A stretch of 64,000 bases of DNA from Vicugna pacos (GCF_048564905.1 NC_133007.1:4092001-4156000); one strand, 5' to 3'. Counted from the stretch's first letter, positions 34,560 to 45,150 are shown. The notes: generated from the letters alone by a model not told the origin. Numbers and translations: made by a program.

Positions 34560-35210
34560 TGGGGTGAGAGTATAGCTCAGTGGCAGTGTTACAGCAAAGT
34601 GTGTTACAGCTCAGTTGTGACAGTAACCTGGGTTCAGACGAGAGACCAAGCAGCACTCGGAGGGTTGGAGAACTCAGGTTTATTATGCCAGTGGGCCCAG
34701 AGGAGTTAACACTCCAAGCTCTGGACCCCGTCTGTAGGTTTACACAGGCTTTTATAGGCTCCCAGTTTACACTTTGCAACATCATATGCAAATAAGATGT
34801 AACAAAAGTTGACTAATTAAGAATGAGCTTTGTAGAAGTGGACCAATCAGGAGTGATACAAATGGACCAATCAGGAGTGAGCTCCATGCAAATGAAGTGC
34901 TACAAATGAACCAATCAGAAGTTAGCTCAGGGAACCAATAGAATCTTAGGGGTAAGTTCCGCTTTCCTAGGAGTAAGCCATTTCAGAGGCAAAAAGTGAG
35001 ATGATGCCACTGGGCCAGGGAACCGGATGATGCTGGCAGGAGGGTAGTGGCCCTGCTTGGGGGTCCTACTGGTCTTTCATGGGGCTTCCCACGTCAGTAG
35101 AGCGCATGCCTAGCATGTATAGGGTCCTGGGTTCAATCCCCAGTACCTCCATTAAAATAAATAAACAAATAAGCCTCCTCCCCCAACCAAATTTAATTTT
35201 TTTAAAAGGT
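34560..35210 (+). mobile_element. Vic-1-type camelid SINE split by an ERV LTR
   Basis: The head 'ggggtgagagtatagctcag' (A box) lies at 34561-34586. The rest, with 'agcgcatgcctagcatgtat', the B box GGTTCAATCCC, CCAGTACCTCC and the tail, is at 35097-35210. The target duplication ACCTATAAGT is exact at 34550-34559 and 35211-35220. The SINE entered the sense L1M, and the LTR later entered the SINE. Confidence 0.93.
34587..35096 (-). mobile_element. ERV solo LTR, family B copy 1, inside a SINE
   Basis: A 510-bp LTR on the minus strand. In its own direction it opens TGACGTGGGAAGCCCC, carries four CCAAT boxes (seen on the plus strand as CCAATCAG and CCAATAG), a TATAAAAGCC box, an AATAAACC polyadenylation signal and an end in GCTGTAACA. 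The flanks GCAG (34583-34586) and GTAG (35097-35100) are the 4-bp duplication; joined once they restore the SINE word CAGTGGTAGAGCGC. It is solo, with no internal region. Confidence 0.92.
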
Positions 35211-35514
35211 ACCTATAAGTCAATAAAAAAAATCAACCTTGTTTGAAAAGAGGAGAGATACACGTTTCATTTGTCAGTAGGGATGTAAGAACATAAAAAG
35301 GTCTTCTATCTCAACATCAAAGCAATAATAATTTTTCACCCGATTAAATTATGAAAAATACAAAAGGTTGATAAAATTTAGTGATGGGAAAGGTATTAGG
35401 AAATGGGCTTTCTCTTACATTGGTGATAGAATTGTAAATTGAAAATGCTGCTTTTGGTGAAAGGCATTTTCATTATCCATCAAATTTTAAACATGTATTT
35501 CCTAGGACTCAGTA

Positions 35515-36043
35515 TGTTAGTTTTCTGTTGCTGCTGTTTCAATTAACTGCCAATTTAGTGGCATAAACCCAACACAAGCGTATTCTCTTACATTTCTGTA
35601 GTTCAGAGCACTGAAGTGCGTCTCGCTGACCTAAAATCCAGGTATTGGCAGGATTACGCTCCTCGCTGGAGTCTCCAGGGGAGATTTGTTTCCTTGTCCT
35701 TCCCAGCTTCAAGAGAGCGCCGACCGTGGTGTGGGGACCTCTTCCTCCCCCTTCAAAGCCAGCAACTTCAGGCATAGTCCTTGTCACACTGCGATCTTTC
35801 TGATTCTGTCTTTTGAGCCCTTCTTCCACTTTTAAGGACAGGGTGATTGTATCAGGCCCACTTGGACAGCTCAGAATAATCTCCCTATTGTAAAGTCAGT
35901 TGATTAGGGATCTTAATTCCATCTGCAACATCAGTTTCCATTTGCCATGAAATCCGACATAGTCACGGGTCCCAGGGATTAGGACACAGACATGGGGAGA
36001 CATGGGGGTGGGGAGGGCATTACTCTTCCTACCACTTCCAGAA
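35515..36043 (-). mobile_element. MLT1-type MaLR LTR, antisense
   Basis: Plus-strand text 'gttagttttctgttgctgct', 'gtggcataaacccaacacaa', 'ctgaagtgcgtctcgctgac', 'caggattacgctcctcgctg' with 'gagtctccaggggagat', and 'gtcccagggattaggacaca' follows the reverse complement of MLT1 from end to start. It lies within the sense L1M. It is an ancient LTR fossil with no internal region seen. Confidence 0.8.
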
Positions 36044-36206
36044 ACTCAGCTTCTAGGAATAGAAGTACACACATATATGCCCTGAAATGTATGATCAAAG
36101 ATTTTTATTGTAGTGTTTCTAATAGTTAAAAAGAAAAGACAGAGAGAAAGAAAAAAAGAAAAACCTAACCGTCTATCAAAAGTGGAATAATTAACTAATT
36201 CCATGT

Positions 36207-36705
36207 AATGGTTAATTACATGTGTCAACTTGCCTGGGCGACGGAGTACCCACATATTTGGTCAAACATTATTCTAGGTGTCCCTGTGACGGTGTTTTTG
36301 GATGCAATTAATATTTGAATTGGTAGGCTGAGTAAAGCGGGTTGCCCTCCCTGGGGTGGGTGGCTCTCATCCGATCACTTGAAGACCTAAATAAAATAAA
36401 AGGGCTAACTGTCTGTCTAGAAAGAGAGAATTCTTCTTTCCTGATGGCTTTCTAAGTGGGACAACGGATCTTTCCTGCCTCACAAATCAAACGGGAACAT
36501 TTGCTCTTCCTGGGTCTCAAGCCTGTAGGCCTTCAGACTGGAACTAAAGCATTGGCTTTCCTGGGTCTCTGGCTTTCTGACTCACCCTGAAGATCTTGGG
36601 ACTTGCCAGCCTCCATAATCACACAAATCAACTTCTTTTCATAAACCTCTGTCTCTCTAATATATACATCCTATTGGCTCTGTTTCTCTGGAGAACACTG
36701 ACATA
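36207..36705 (+). mobile_element. Old LTR-type repeat within the L1M
   Basis: 'ttacatgtgtcaacttgcct' with 'gggcgacggagtacccacat', 'ttggtcaaacattattctag', 'tgtttttggatgcaattaat', 'gacttgccagcctccataat'-type text and the end 'ggctctgtttctctggagaa' with 'cactgacatac' is a well-known mammalian repeat with LTR-like ends. I cannot be sure of its name. L1M text continues on both sides. Confidence 0.55.
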
Positions 36706-37090
36706 CATCCTGTGGGAAAACATACTCAACCATAAGAAGCAGGAAGGCAGAGCTCTGTGGACCGACACAGAAGGATGTCTATGGGACAAAGCTACGTGCA
36801 ATGGGGAAATGTTTAGTGTGATCTGATTTGTATAAAAAATTGAAAGGGAGTTATAAATATATAAATATACACCTCCATTTCTAAATATGCATAGAAAAGG
36901 GGCTGAAGGCTGCCTAATGGACTCACAACAGTGATCATCTCTGAGACCGACAATGGGATGGGGACCTGGCCATGAAACGGGCTTTCATGCGTATTTATTT
37001 CCATTGTTTGACTCGCTTATGATGAGAAAGTGTATATGAACTGTCTGTGTGATTTCAAAAAGCAAAGACAATTAAAACTCAAATCAAAAA

Positions 37091-37954
37091 TCCATATTTC
37101 CCAACTATTTAAGAAGCTGGCTTAAAAGTTGCAATACCAATGTGTGAATTCACAAGGAAGACGATTTCTCTCCACTGACTGGAACACCCATATCCACGAT
37201 CAAGGGAATATCTTCCTAATAAAATAAACTGGAAGAAACCAAATTAGTGGACAGAAGGGATGTGTTAAGCATGAAATCAGAGCACGGAAATTCAGATGTC
37301 CTGGAGGAATGTTTCATCTTAGCTGAGGTTTTAACACCAATGAATTATCCAATTGACCCTAACACTTGGGCCTCTAGACAGCAGCCTCTCTTTTTGATAG
37401 TAGCTCACTCTCTCTGCTCTGAAGAGTCACTTGAGAATTCCAGCCAGACTCTCACTCTCCCAGTGTCATTTTGAGAATCTACATTAAATCTACCTTTCCT
37501 ATTTGCACAAAACACTGTATTGTGTCCACCCTCTTTTTTTTATTTTAACAAATTCTGATATTATCTTCCATCTCTTTCAGTATTTTCACTTTCCTGGCAG
37601 AGGACAGAGGTCTTTTGCATTCCCCCAGTAAACACAGAATAGACTGGGTAACCTCAGGGGCATCTTCTGTTAAACAACTGAGCGCATCCATGGCGAAGCT
37701 CTTTCTCAGCCTCCCCAACCTTGTTCCTAGGTCTACGATTTCAACTTACTGTGGGGGACGTGAACCCCTGTTGACTACACTGAATTATCTTATCTTCCTG
37801 GCAGGATGACCTTGGGTCATGGCATTACTCTTTGCCATGTTTCTCTCTTCCTTTTTATCTAAGATAAGGAAGTCAGGCAGTAGAACAGGAACACTACTCA
37901 GTTTCTGCCACCTTACAGGACCACTGAGAGGTTAAAATGAGGAAGCATTTACCC
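37091..37954. other. No gene or repeat recognised
   Basis: Unique, slightly AT-rich sequence. Frames under 80 codons only. Confidence 0.42.
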
Positions 37955-38335
37955 TTTCAGTAAATGTTCGCGGAGGTCCTTTATTCTGCCAGTCTCCACG
38001 CGTGGTTCTGGGGACACAAAAACGAGTAAGACAGTCCTGGCTTTGACAGCACTCACAGTCTCACGGGCAAGGCGTACTCACCAGCAGTCACAATACAGGG
38101 TAAGAAATGCGAACAGAGTGTGTTACGTTATACTCCGGAGGGGGTAGGGTTAAGAAAGATTTGGGGAGATGTTATAACTCTTGAGCAAAATCCTGAAGAA
38201 AGAACAGCAAATAGGACAAGGTGGGAAAAGAATTTAAAACCAAAGGGACAGCATGTGAAAGGGTGTTAACCAGGAAGGGGCTGAGGGTTGGACTTGACAT
38301 AGAGCGTAAGAGACTTAAGACAGTCCTAAATCCTT

Positions 38336-38763
38336 TGATACTCCCCCTCAAGAGGTGGGGTTTGTGTTTGAAGCTGGGTGGGCTCCAACTGCTTGCCCAA
38401 CGTAAGACCGCGGAAGTGGCACTTTGCTGGTTTTCAGGCCCAGGCCTTCCGAGACCCGTGAATTCCTCTTCCTGTCTCTTGGAACGCAGCCACCATGTTA
38501 TGAGGAAGCCCAAGGGGCCTCAGGAGGAGACCCCAATGGCGAGGAACTGAGGCTCCCCGGGCGAACTCCCTGCTGACCACCGGCACCGTGCTGTCAGCCG
38601 TGCGAGTGAGTCATCTTGGAAGTGGAGCCTTGGTCGAGACGTTCCAGCTGATTTCATTGGGAGCAGGGATGAGCCATTACAAATTCATGAGCAAAATGAA
38701 ACAAATATTGTTATTCTAAATCTCTAAGTTTTGTACTAATAATTAGCAGTGATAACTGAAACA
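38336..38763 (+). mobile_element. Old LTR-type repeat inserted in L2
   Basis: It opens 'tgatactccccctcaagagg' with 'tggggtttgtg', continues 'tctcttggaacgcagccacc', 'gagtgagtcatcttggaagt', and ends 'tctctaagttttgtactaat' with 'aattagcagtgataactgaa' and ACA. The TG...CA ends and the tail suit an ERVL/MaLR-age LTR. The family is not certain. L2 continues on either side. Confidence 0.55.
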
Positions 38764-39035
38764 GAGGCCAAAAGAGGGGAGAATCAGGGTCAGACTCCCA
38801 GGCCTCCAGGCTTAGGTAATATGATGGAGATTTTTTTCTCAAAGGGAAGATTTAGCGGTAGGGCAGGCCTGCAGAGTGGAGGAGGCAAGGGGGGCATTGG
38901 AGGGTAATAATAAGTTCAGTTTGTGACCTACAGAGGGGCAATGGGTTATCCGGTAGAGACAGACGGTAGAGTTGGACATATAGATCTGAAATTGAAGAGA
39001 GAGAATGAGAGAGCCAGCCTGGAGATATGTGAATG

Positions 39036-39054
39036 AGGGAGGGAGGGAGGGAGA
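39036..39054. repeat. (GGGA)n short tract
   Basis: Four to five GGGA units lie within the antisense L2. Confidence 0.85.
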
Positions 39055-39240
39055 GTGCATGATGGCGGATATGAGCATCCAGGTGGAATATACATGGTAA
39101 GAGGAGAAAAGGGCTCCAAGGGCGCAACCCCAGGTAAGGGGTGGCAGGGAAAGGCCTTTGCAGTGGACCCCAAAGATGTGAGAGTGGAGGAGTGGGGCAG
39201 GGAGGTTGCTCTTTCTGCTCCCGGTGGGCAGTGGTGATGA

Positions 39241-39949
39241 TCACAAAGCAGAGCTGCATTCAGTGCTTCACACTGAGCCCGATTCAAGGTCAGGCAAGCA
39301 TCCTTGACACTTGAGCTGTGGCTCCCTGTGCCCTGCTGTTCCTTACGGGGGAGGATAAGCTTAGGTTGACAGTGGGAGCGTTACACCCAGCGAGCCACCC
39401 GCGTGGCGCCTTTCCCCCTCCCCTCCAGCTAGTCCAGCCTTTCCTTCCACAGGTGCCAGGGCTTCTTCCTGCCCAGGAGCCCAGGGACACAGCCCTGACT
39501 GTGCTCTTGAAAATAATCCAAGAAACCAAGAAGTGCATGGGTGCTCTGTCTCTGAGCTAAATGTGGAAAGAGGCCTCTTTTCCATCTTGTACGAAGCTTT
39601 CCTTCCCCAAGCTGTGCACCTAAACAGATGGGGGAGAAATGGTTTATTGATGCAGTGGAGCAGTGGCTGTAGGGGAGTGGATGAATATTTCATGGGCACC
39701 AGGAGTGGTTAATAAATCATGAGGTGCTGCAGACAAGTGCGTCGCTCACTCCACCCTGGACAATGGTTGCTTCGCTCTAGTCAAGTGGCACCTCCTTTTT
39801 TGGCATCTCCAGTCTGTCCTGGGCACTGCAGGGAAGCTGATGTGACAGTCCACTGGGTCTTGACTTCTCAATTCAGTACCTGCTGAGGAAGGCGAGTGAT
39901 TCTATTTTTAGCTATTGCCAACTAGATGAGGCTCTAATGTAGGGAGGTT
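39241..39949. other. No gene or repeat recognised
   Basis: Unique sequence. Overlapping frames on both strands between 39290 and 39700 are compositional. Confidence 0.42.
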
Positions 39950-40130
39950 CAGAGAACATTGAACTAGGAATCAAAAAATTTGATTTCTGGTCCCAAATCT
40001 TCTGATGGCATTGGACAACATACTGAACCTCTCTGAATAATAGCTTCCTATCTCTAAATTAAATGGATGGATGGATTGGTAATCTTGAAGTTTCTTGTCA
40101 GACTTATGATTCTTTAAATCAATGAGTTTC
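39950..40130 (+). mobile_element. MIR-type SINE, sense
   Basis: 'cattgaactaggaatcaaaa' with 'ttctggtcccaaatcttctg', and 'ggacaacatactgaacctct' with 'ctgaataatagcttcctatc', match a MIR-family tRNA-derived SINE. Family A LTR copy 2 starts directly after it. Confidence 0.62.
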
Positions 40131-40137
40131 TTGAAAT

Positions 40138-40662
40138 TGTAGTAGAGGAGAACAGATCTGCCTCCACACTGGATCTGCTCCTTTAGTTTTGACCACTGTG
40201 CCCTGTTTTCCAGGCTCAGCCTTGCCAGCTCGGCACCTTTTGGGAAACAATGTTGCCTTTAGTCTGAAATAGACAGGAGAGCCTACTCTCCCGGGGCTGA
40301 CCTTTAAGGATGTCAGCACTTCTGCACTTAAGCAGAGATGGCAAGTTGCAAAATAGAGAATAACCTTTGCTTTGTTGGAAGTTTACGGGGACACCATGAC
40401 CTGACCCATGTGGACGGCTGCAAGAACAAAGAATTCTGCAGCAAGAAGTTTGCACCAACCAACCACACCCCCTCTCCTGTTTTTTTTGTATAAAAGGAGC
40501 CTCTATTCTGACTGGAGCAGGATGGTTCTGCAAGACATTAGTCTGCCATCCTCTCAGTCTGCTGGCTTTCCAAATAAAGCCGCTATTCCTTTCCCCAACA
40601 CCTTGTCTCCCGATTTATTGGCCTGTCGTGCGGCGAGCAGAACGAGTTTGGACTCAGTTACA
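40138..40662 (+). mobile_element. ERV solo LTR, family A copy 2
   Basis: A 525-bp LTR on the plus strand with U3 to about 40510. TATAAAAG lies at 40489-40496 and AATAAA at 40573-40578, followed by a U5 with 'gcctgtcgtgcggcgagcag' and the end 'ggactcagttaca'. AAAT (40134-40137) and AAGT (40663-40666) are the 4-bp flanks. There is no internal region. It differs from copy 3 by a few percent by eye, so both spread at roughly the same time. Confidence 0.92.
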
Positions 40663-40666
40663 AAGT

Positions 40667-41054
40667 GACAGTAAATGGCTCATGATATTGAGTGATCTGT
40701 TTCATAAATGGTAATTGATAAGTTTCTGTGCCGTGTGCCGTGTTTGTAAGAAGCATTGACAACCTGCCTTCCATGTCTAAGGACAAGGATGCACTTATGC
40801 CTAACTTTTAAAAAAATTTAAAAAAAGAGAAAGAAAGTGAAAACATAGACCTACTCAACAATTAGCTTTGGAAATAAGTACAGAAATAATAAGTATCATT
40901 TTGCCAGACTCAATATTTGAGGTTCTTTTATTTATCTATTTATGATGTAAAACTTTGACGATATCCAAAAGAAATTTTAGCTGATTATACCAATAATGAA
41001 AACAACGCTGACTGGTTATATGGACAGAAGTTTCAACATTGTTGAAGTTGCCAA
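40667..41054. other. No gene recognised; A-rich patch
   Basis: A-rich low-complexity sequence at 40808-40845. Otherwise unique. Confidence 0.42.
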
Positions 41055-41795
41055 ATTTAATAATAAAAATAGTACTACCACTGTTGAATGTTTACTCAGT
41101 GCTAATCCCTACATGGAGTATTTTACCAGCATAATTCTGAGGTGGGAAGTCCCACAAAATAGACCGGCAGGAGCCCCAGGCAGGACCACTACCCTCCTGT
41201 CAGCACCATCCGGTTTCCTGGCCCAGAGGCTCTATCTCACCTTTTTGCCTCTGAAATGGCTTACTTCTAGGAAAGTGGAACTTACCCCTAAAATTCTGTC
41301 GGTTCCCTGAGCTCACTCCTGATTGGTTATTTCTCTTCCTCCTGATTGGTCAATTTCTACAAAACTTGTTCCTAATTAGTCAACTTTTGTTACACCTTAT
41401 TTGCATATGATGTTGTAAAGTGTAGACTGGCAGCCTATAAAAGCCTGTGTAAACCCACAGACCGGGGGTGGGGGTGGGGTCCAGAGCTTGGAGTGTTAAC
41501 TCCTCTGGCCCGCTGGCGTAGCAAACCTGAGTTCTCTAAGTCTCTGAGTGCTGCTTGGTCTCTCGCTTGGATCCTGGTTGCTGTCACCACTGAGCTGTAA
41601 CACTGAGCTGTAACACGTTTTTCTGCAACATTTCTGCTTATCCCTCATAAATCCCAGAATGGCACACTCATAAACAAAACAAAAAAACAAAACAAACCTG
41701 GGCTGAGAAAGATGAATTTCCTTGCTCAAGGTCACCCAATTAGTGAGTGGCTGAAATGAGATTTAAACCCAAGCCTGTGATTCCAAACACACTAT
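41055..41795 (-). mobile_element. MIR SINE, antisense, split by an ERV LTR
   Basis: The left half 'taaaaatagtactaccactg', 'ttgaatgtttactcagtgct' lies at 41055-41137. The right half 'gaatttccttgctcaaggtc', 'acccaattagtgagtggctg' and 'gagatttaaacccaagcctg' lies at about 41700-41795. The family B LTR (41138-41630) sits between them. An (AAAAC)-like stretch at 41673-41698 is also within the right part. Confidence 0.65.
41138..41630 (+). mobile_element. ERV solo LTR, family B copy 2
   Basis: A 493-bp LTR on the plus strand: it opens TGAGGTGGGAAGTCCC, has ATTGG (inverted CCAAT) boxes around 41318-41350, TATAAAAG at 41436-41443, and ends TTTTTCTGCAACA. ATTC (41134-41137) and TTTC (41631-41634) are the 4-bp flanks (3 of 4). 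It is the only family B copy on the plus strand, and lies within an antisense MIR. Confidence 0.9.
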
Positions 41796-41799
41796 TATT

Positions 41800-41960
41800 G
41801 TAATAATAAATAATAGCTAAAACTTACATTGAACTTACTGTGAACTAGACACTAATGCAAGCAACTCACCCATCTGGATTCTCTCCACCTTTCATTGTCT
41901 TTGAGCTATTTTATAACCCTGTAAATTGTGGAACACAGATAGTAATACAAATTACTCACA
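41800..41960 (-). mobile_element. MIR SINE, antisense
   Basis: 'ataatagctaaaacttacat', 'tgaacttactgtgaactaga' and 'cactaatgcaagcaactcac' are the reverse MIR 3' end and core. Confidence 0.6.
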
Positions 41961-42802
41961 TCCATAGAAATGTAAACGGTTCGATTACTGCCCTGTGGGT
42001 GGACACATCTTGCATCTATTAGTAAATTCATCTCTGAAGTCTTTATTTTGGGGTAGTTCTCGGAATTCTTTAAAGCAGCTGTAATGTCTTATTGGTTCAT
42101 TGATTTATTGAATTAAACACAATATTTGACACCTGTTCATTTCATATGTGTAGGACAGCATTTTACTCTCAAAAAAAAAAATAGCCTTTAACAGCATAGT
42201 ACACACATTCACACGTTCTTGGGGGGAGTAACACAGCTCTGCAACGTGACTGCCAGGGCTGGTGTGGGTAAGCACAGCAGGAGCTGAGGCCGGGACGCCT
42301 CACCAGCCTTCTCCACCCCTCACATCTGTGATGTGGCGGTTGGGCCTGTTGCTAACTAAGCTGGTTGCAATCAGCGGTTTGGCTGCTTTGCCCTGCGGGT
42401 GGCTTACTGACTGCTCCTACACCTCTCATGCTGGCAGCTGCTACCGGGGCATTGCCCAGCCGCCTCCTATTTTGCAGTCTTTGCAGAGTCTGTCCATAGC
42501 CTTCCAGAGCCTGGCTTTCTCCAAAGGTGCTAAGGACTAGGACAGTGGAGCGTGAAGGACAGAACTAACCAGCTTTCCTGGGCCATCCCTCCTCCTTTCT
42601 GTAACTGCTGTAATTCCGTAATTTCAGATTTAAAGATTGGAATCCCACATGATGAGCACACAATCGTGGGCCTTTACCATCAAACCACCACAACAGGGTT
42701 TCTCAGACTGTGTGCCCTGGACACTGGTGTTCCGTGAATAACTCACAGATGCGCTACGATAAATGGAAAAATACTTCCAAGACTTAGGATAATCATCTGA
42801 TC
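41961..42802. other. No gene recognised
   Basis: Mostly unique. The stretch 42690-42760 ('acagggtttctcagactgtg') hints at a DNA-transposon fragment but is too short to call. The 92-codon frame 42262-42540 has no recognised relative. Confidence 0.42.
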
Positions 42803-42806
42803 ATGA

Positions 42807-43263
42807 TGTTGCAGCAAAGTGTGTCACAGCTCAGTGTTCCAGCTCAGTGGTGACAGCAACCTGGAGTGGGCGAGAGACCAAGCAGCACTCAGAAAGTTGG
42901 AGAACTCAGGTTTATTACGCTGGTGGGCCCAGAGGAGTTAACATTCCAAGCTCTGGACCCCATCTGTAGGTTTACACCGGCTTTTATAGGCTTCCAGGCT
43001 ACACTTTGCCACATCATAAGCAAATAAGGTGTAACAAAAGTTGACTGATTAGGAATGAGCTTTGTAGAAATGGACCAGTCAGGAGTTAGCTCAGGGAACC
43101 AATAGAATCTTGAGGGTAAGTTCCGCTTTCCTAGAAGTAAGTCATTTCAGAGTTTAAAAAGCAAGATAATGCCACTGGGCCAGGGAATTGAAAGGTGCTG
43201 GCAGGAGGGTAGTGGCCCTGCCTGGGGGTCCTGCCATCTTTTTTTATGGGGCTTCCCACCTCA
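42807..43263 (-). mobile_element. ERV solo LTR, family B copy 3
   Basis: A 457-bp LTR on the minus strand, close to copy 1 in the R/U5 region (shared 'gttggagaactcaggtttat', 'gcccagaggagttaaca', 'tctggaccccatctgtaggt') and with fewer CCAAT boxes than copy 1. The flank ATGA is exact at 42803-42806 and 43264-43267. It is a solo LTR. Confidence 0.93.
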
Positions 43264-43267
43264 ATGA

Positions 43268-43944
43268 TAGTGACGAATATTGAAGTAATTTTACTGCCTA
43301 ACGTTTCAAGATCAAATCACTTTGTTCTTATCTTATATGACTTCGGGGATTTTGTTGCTGTCCTAACAAAACAGCTTTTAAAGAAACAAAAGTCTGTGCA
43401 TAAAAATACTATCAGTTGGTGCTCTGTGATATCAAAACTTTAATAAATGTTCTGTTACAGAACAGGAGACCCTTCATCATGTAATATAGAAAGTATAAAA
43501 GTTGAGGACTTCTGAGAAGAGATGGAGATCTTTTGAGCAGCACACAGTCTAGACATTGTTCTTGCCTTTAGGTTTGGGAGCCCTAATAACACCCCTTCCC
43601 CCTCCCCTACCACAGGGCAGACTAGAGTAGAGGATCTCACGTGCCAGTTATCAAGGGGCTGCGACAATCCATAGGCAGTAGGTTTAGCAGGGAAAGACTG
43701 TGTTCCAGCCAGATCTCCGAAGTGGCTGAAAACAGTTGTTGACAATACTGTTCTCAAAATCAGTACTTTAAACAATTATAAACAGAAGCACAGAATTCTC
43801 TGCATAACTCCTGAAATGAGAGGATTAGCATTCTGATGCAAACCAGCTTGAAAATAGAAGAGAAAACATGAAAGGAGCAGACTGTTAAATGTTGGCAATC
43901 TCTAACAACCTGCAATCATTCCTCTTCTCTGTACAGTGTGTTTA
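43268..43944. other. No gene or repeat recognised
   Basis: Unique AT-leaning sequence. The minus-strand frame 43455-43775 has no domain. Confidence 0.42.
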
Positions 43945-45150
43945 TTCTCTCTCTTTGATCTTAATTCACTCCCTGGACTTTAGCCACCTTCTCTGTGGAA
44001 CAGAGTCCCAGTTCCCACCTCCTCCCTGAGCTCTTGCCTAAGCTGCTGACCCCACTGGGCATCTCTGGATATCTTGCAGACAATAACACTTTTTTCATCC
44101 TCCTGTTACAGAAACCTGATCCCGTTGAGACACCAAGCAACACTTGAGGGGTTGGAGAATTCAGGTTTGTTACACTGGTGGGCCCAGAGGAGTTAACACT
44201 CCAAGCTCTGGACCCCGTCTGCAGGTTTACACAGGCTTTTATAAGGTTTTAGGTTTTGACTAAGTTTGTACCATATGCAAATGAGGTGTTAGAAATGGAC
44301 CAATCAGGAGTGAGCTTTTAGGAACCAATGGAAAATTCCTTAGGGGTAAGTTTTATTTTCCTAGAAGCAAGCCATTTTACAGAAGTGCAAAAGTGGGAAG
44401 GTAATGGCCCTGCCTCTGTGGTCTTGCTGGTCCCTTTGTGGGTTTTGCCCTTTCACTCCCACCTCACCCCCAAAATCAGCTCTTTCCTTTACACTCCTTG
44501 TCTTGGAGAATGACACCATCATCCACTAAAAACATGGAAATTATTCTGAAATCTTCCTCATTCACATGTACTTGATCGATTACTAAATTCCATCTATTCT
44601 ATCTCCTAATTATGTCTCCAGTGTCTTCCTTTCTCTTCATCCTCACTTGCTATTATTTCAGACCAGTCATTTAATCTCTCTCAGTTCCTGAAAGCTCATT
44701 TTAACTGGCTTACCTGTACACTGCCTTTCACCCAATTCTCACCAGTGGCAGATTGACCTCTGTACGGTGTCGATTTGATCATGTCAACCTCCTGTACAAA
44801 AAATCCTTTTATGTCTTTCCTTTGCCGTTAAGATGGCATATTTCATGATCTGAGCCCAGTTTACCATCTCAACCTCATATTTTACCAAGCTCCCATCCTA
44901 CCATATTCTCGCCATAGTAACTTGCTTACAGATCTCCATATATGACATACTGTCTGTGATGGCTGTCGCCCTTTTTTTGTGCTACCTTCTCTGTCTCCTG
45001 AGCTCACTTATCCACTTAGCTAACTCCTTCCTCCACGAGGCCTTCCTTGAACCTCCCAGTCAGCTTTAAGTGCCCCTCTCGTGTGTGCTCATGACACCCC
45101 GTGTGTTCACTCTATCAGAGCCCTTACTGAGCACTCTACTGAAATTGCCC
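43945..45150 (+). mobile_element. L2 LINE, 3' part, sense, split by an ERV LTR
   Basis: L2 starts with 'gggcatctctggatatcttg' and 'cagacaataacactttttt', breaks at 44103 and resumes at 44456 with 'ggagaatgacaccatcatcc', 'actaaattccatctattcta', 'gatttgatcatgtcaacctc', 'catgatctgagcccagttta' and 'aggccttccttgaacctccc'. It is ancient and its frame is decayed. Confidence 0.72.
44104..44455 (-). mobile_element. ERV solo LTR, family B copy 4 (short form), inside L2
   Basis: A 352-bp relative of the other family B LTRs on the minus strand. It shares 'gggcccagaggagttaacac', 'tctggaccccgtctgcaggt' and 'ttacacaggcttttata', and CCAATCAGGAG. The flank CTCC is exact at 44100-44103 and 44456-44459; joined once it restores the L2 text. 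It belongs to a shorter subfamily or is an older copy. Confidence 0.9.

Larger units (their letters stand above)
34385..37090 (+). mobile_element. Old LINE-1 (L1M), sense, carrying four later insertions
   Basis: L1M ORF2 text starts with 'gattgggagaacatatttgt' and 'taacaggcaaagaattaaga', resumes after 35220 ('ttcatttgtcagtagggatg', 'tacattggtgatagaattgt'), again at 36044 ('cttctaggaatagaagtac'), and a last time after 36705 ('gggaaaacatactcaaccat', 'tctaaatatgcatagaaaag', 'cagtgatcatctctgaga'). It is interrupted by a Vic-1 SINE with an LTR inside it, an MLT1 and a further LTR-type repeat. ORF2 is thoroughly decayed. Confidence 0.7.
37955..39240 (-). mobile_element. L2 LINE, antisense, split by an LTR-type repeat
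   Basis: The left part shows 'ggttctggggacacaaaaac' with 'gagtaagacagtcctggctt', and 'cttgagcaaaatcctgaaga'. After the insertion at 38336-38763 L2 resumes with 'gtcagactcccaggcctcca', 'aagttcagtttgtgaccta', 'gagttggacatatagatctg' and 'gagaaaagggctccaagggc'. It is a long antisense stretch of the L2 reverse transcriptase end and 3' UTR, with no usable frame. Confidence 0.65.

Noticed and set aside
34561-35210. tRNA gene-like A and B boxes
   Set aside because: They belong to a Vic-1 SINE with target duplications, split by an LTR; no tRNA cloverleaf is complete. The same applies to 23323-23445.
40138-41630. Neighbouring plus-strand LTRs taken as a 5' and 3' pair
   Set aside because: They belong to different families with different ends and flanks, and the sequence between holds MIR, not retroviral genes.
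42807-44455. Two same-strand family B LTRs 840 bases apart read as one deleted provirus
   Set aside because: Each has its own exact 4-bp duplication (ATGA and CTCC), and the sequence between ends in L2 text that continues past the second LTR. They are independent solo LTRs.
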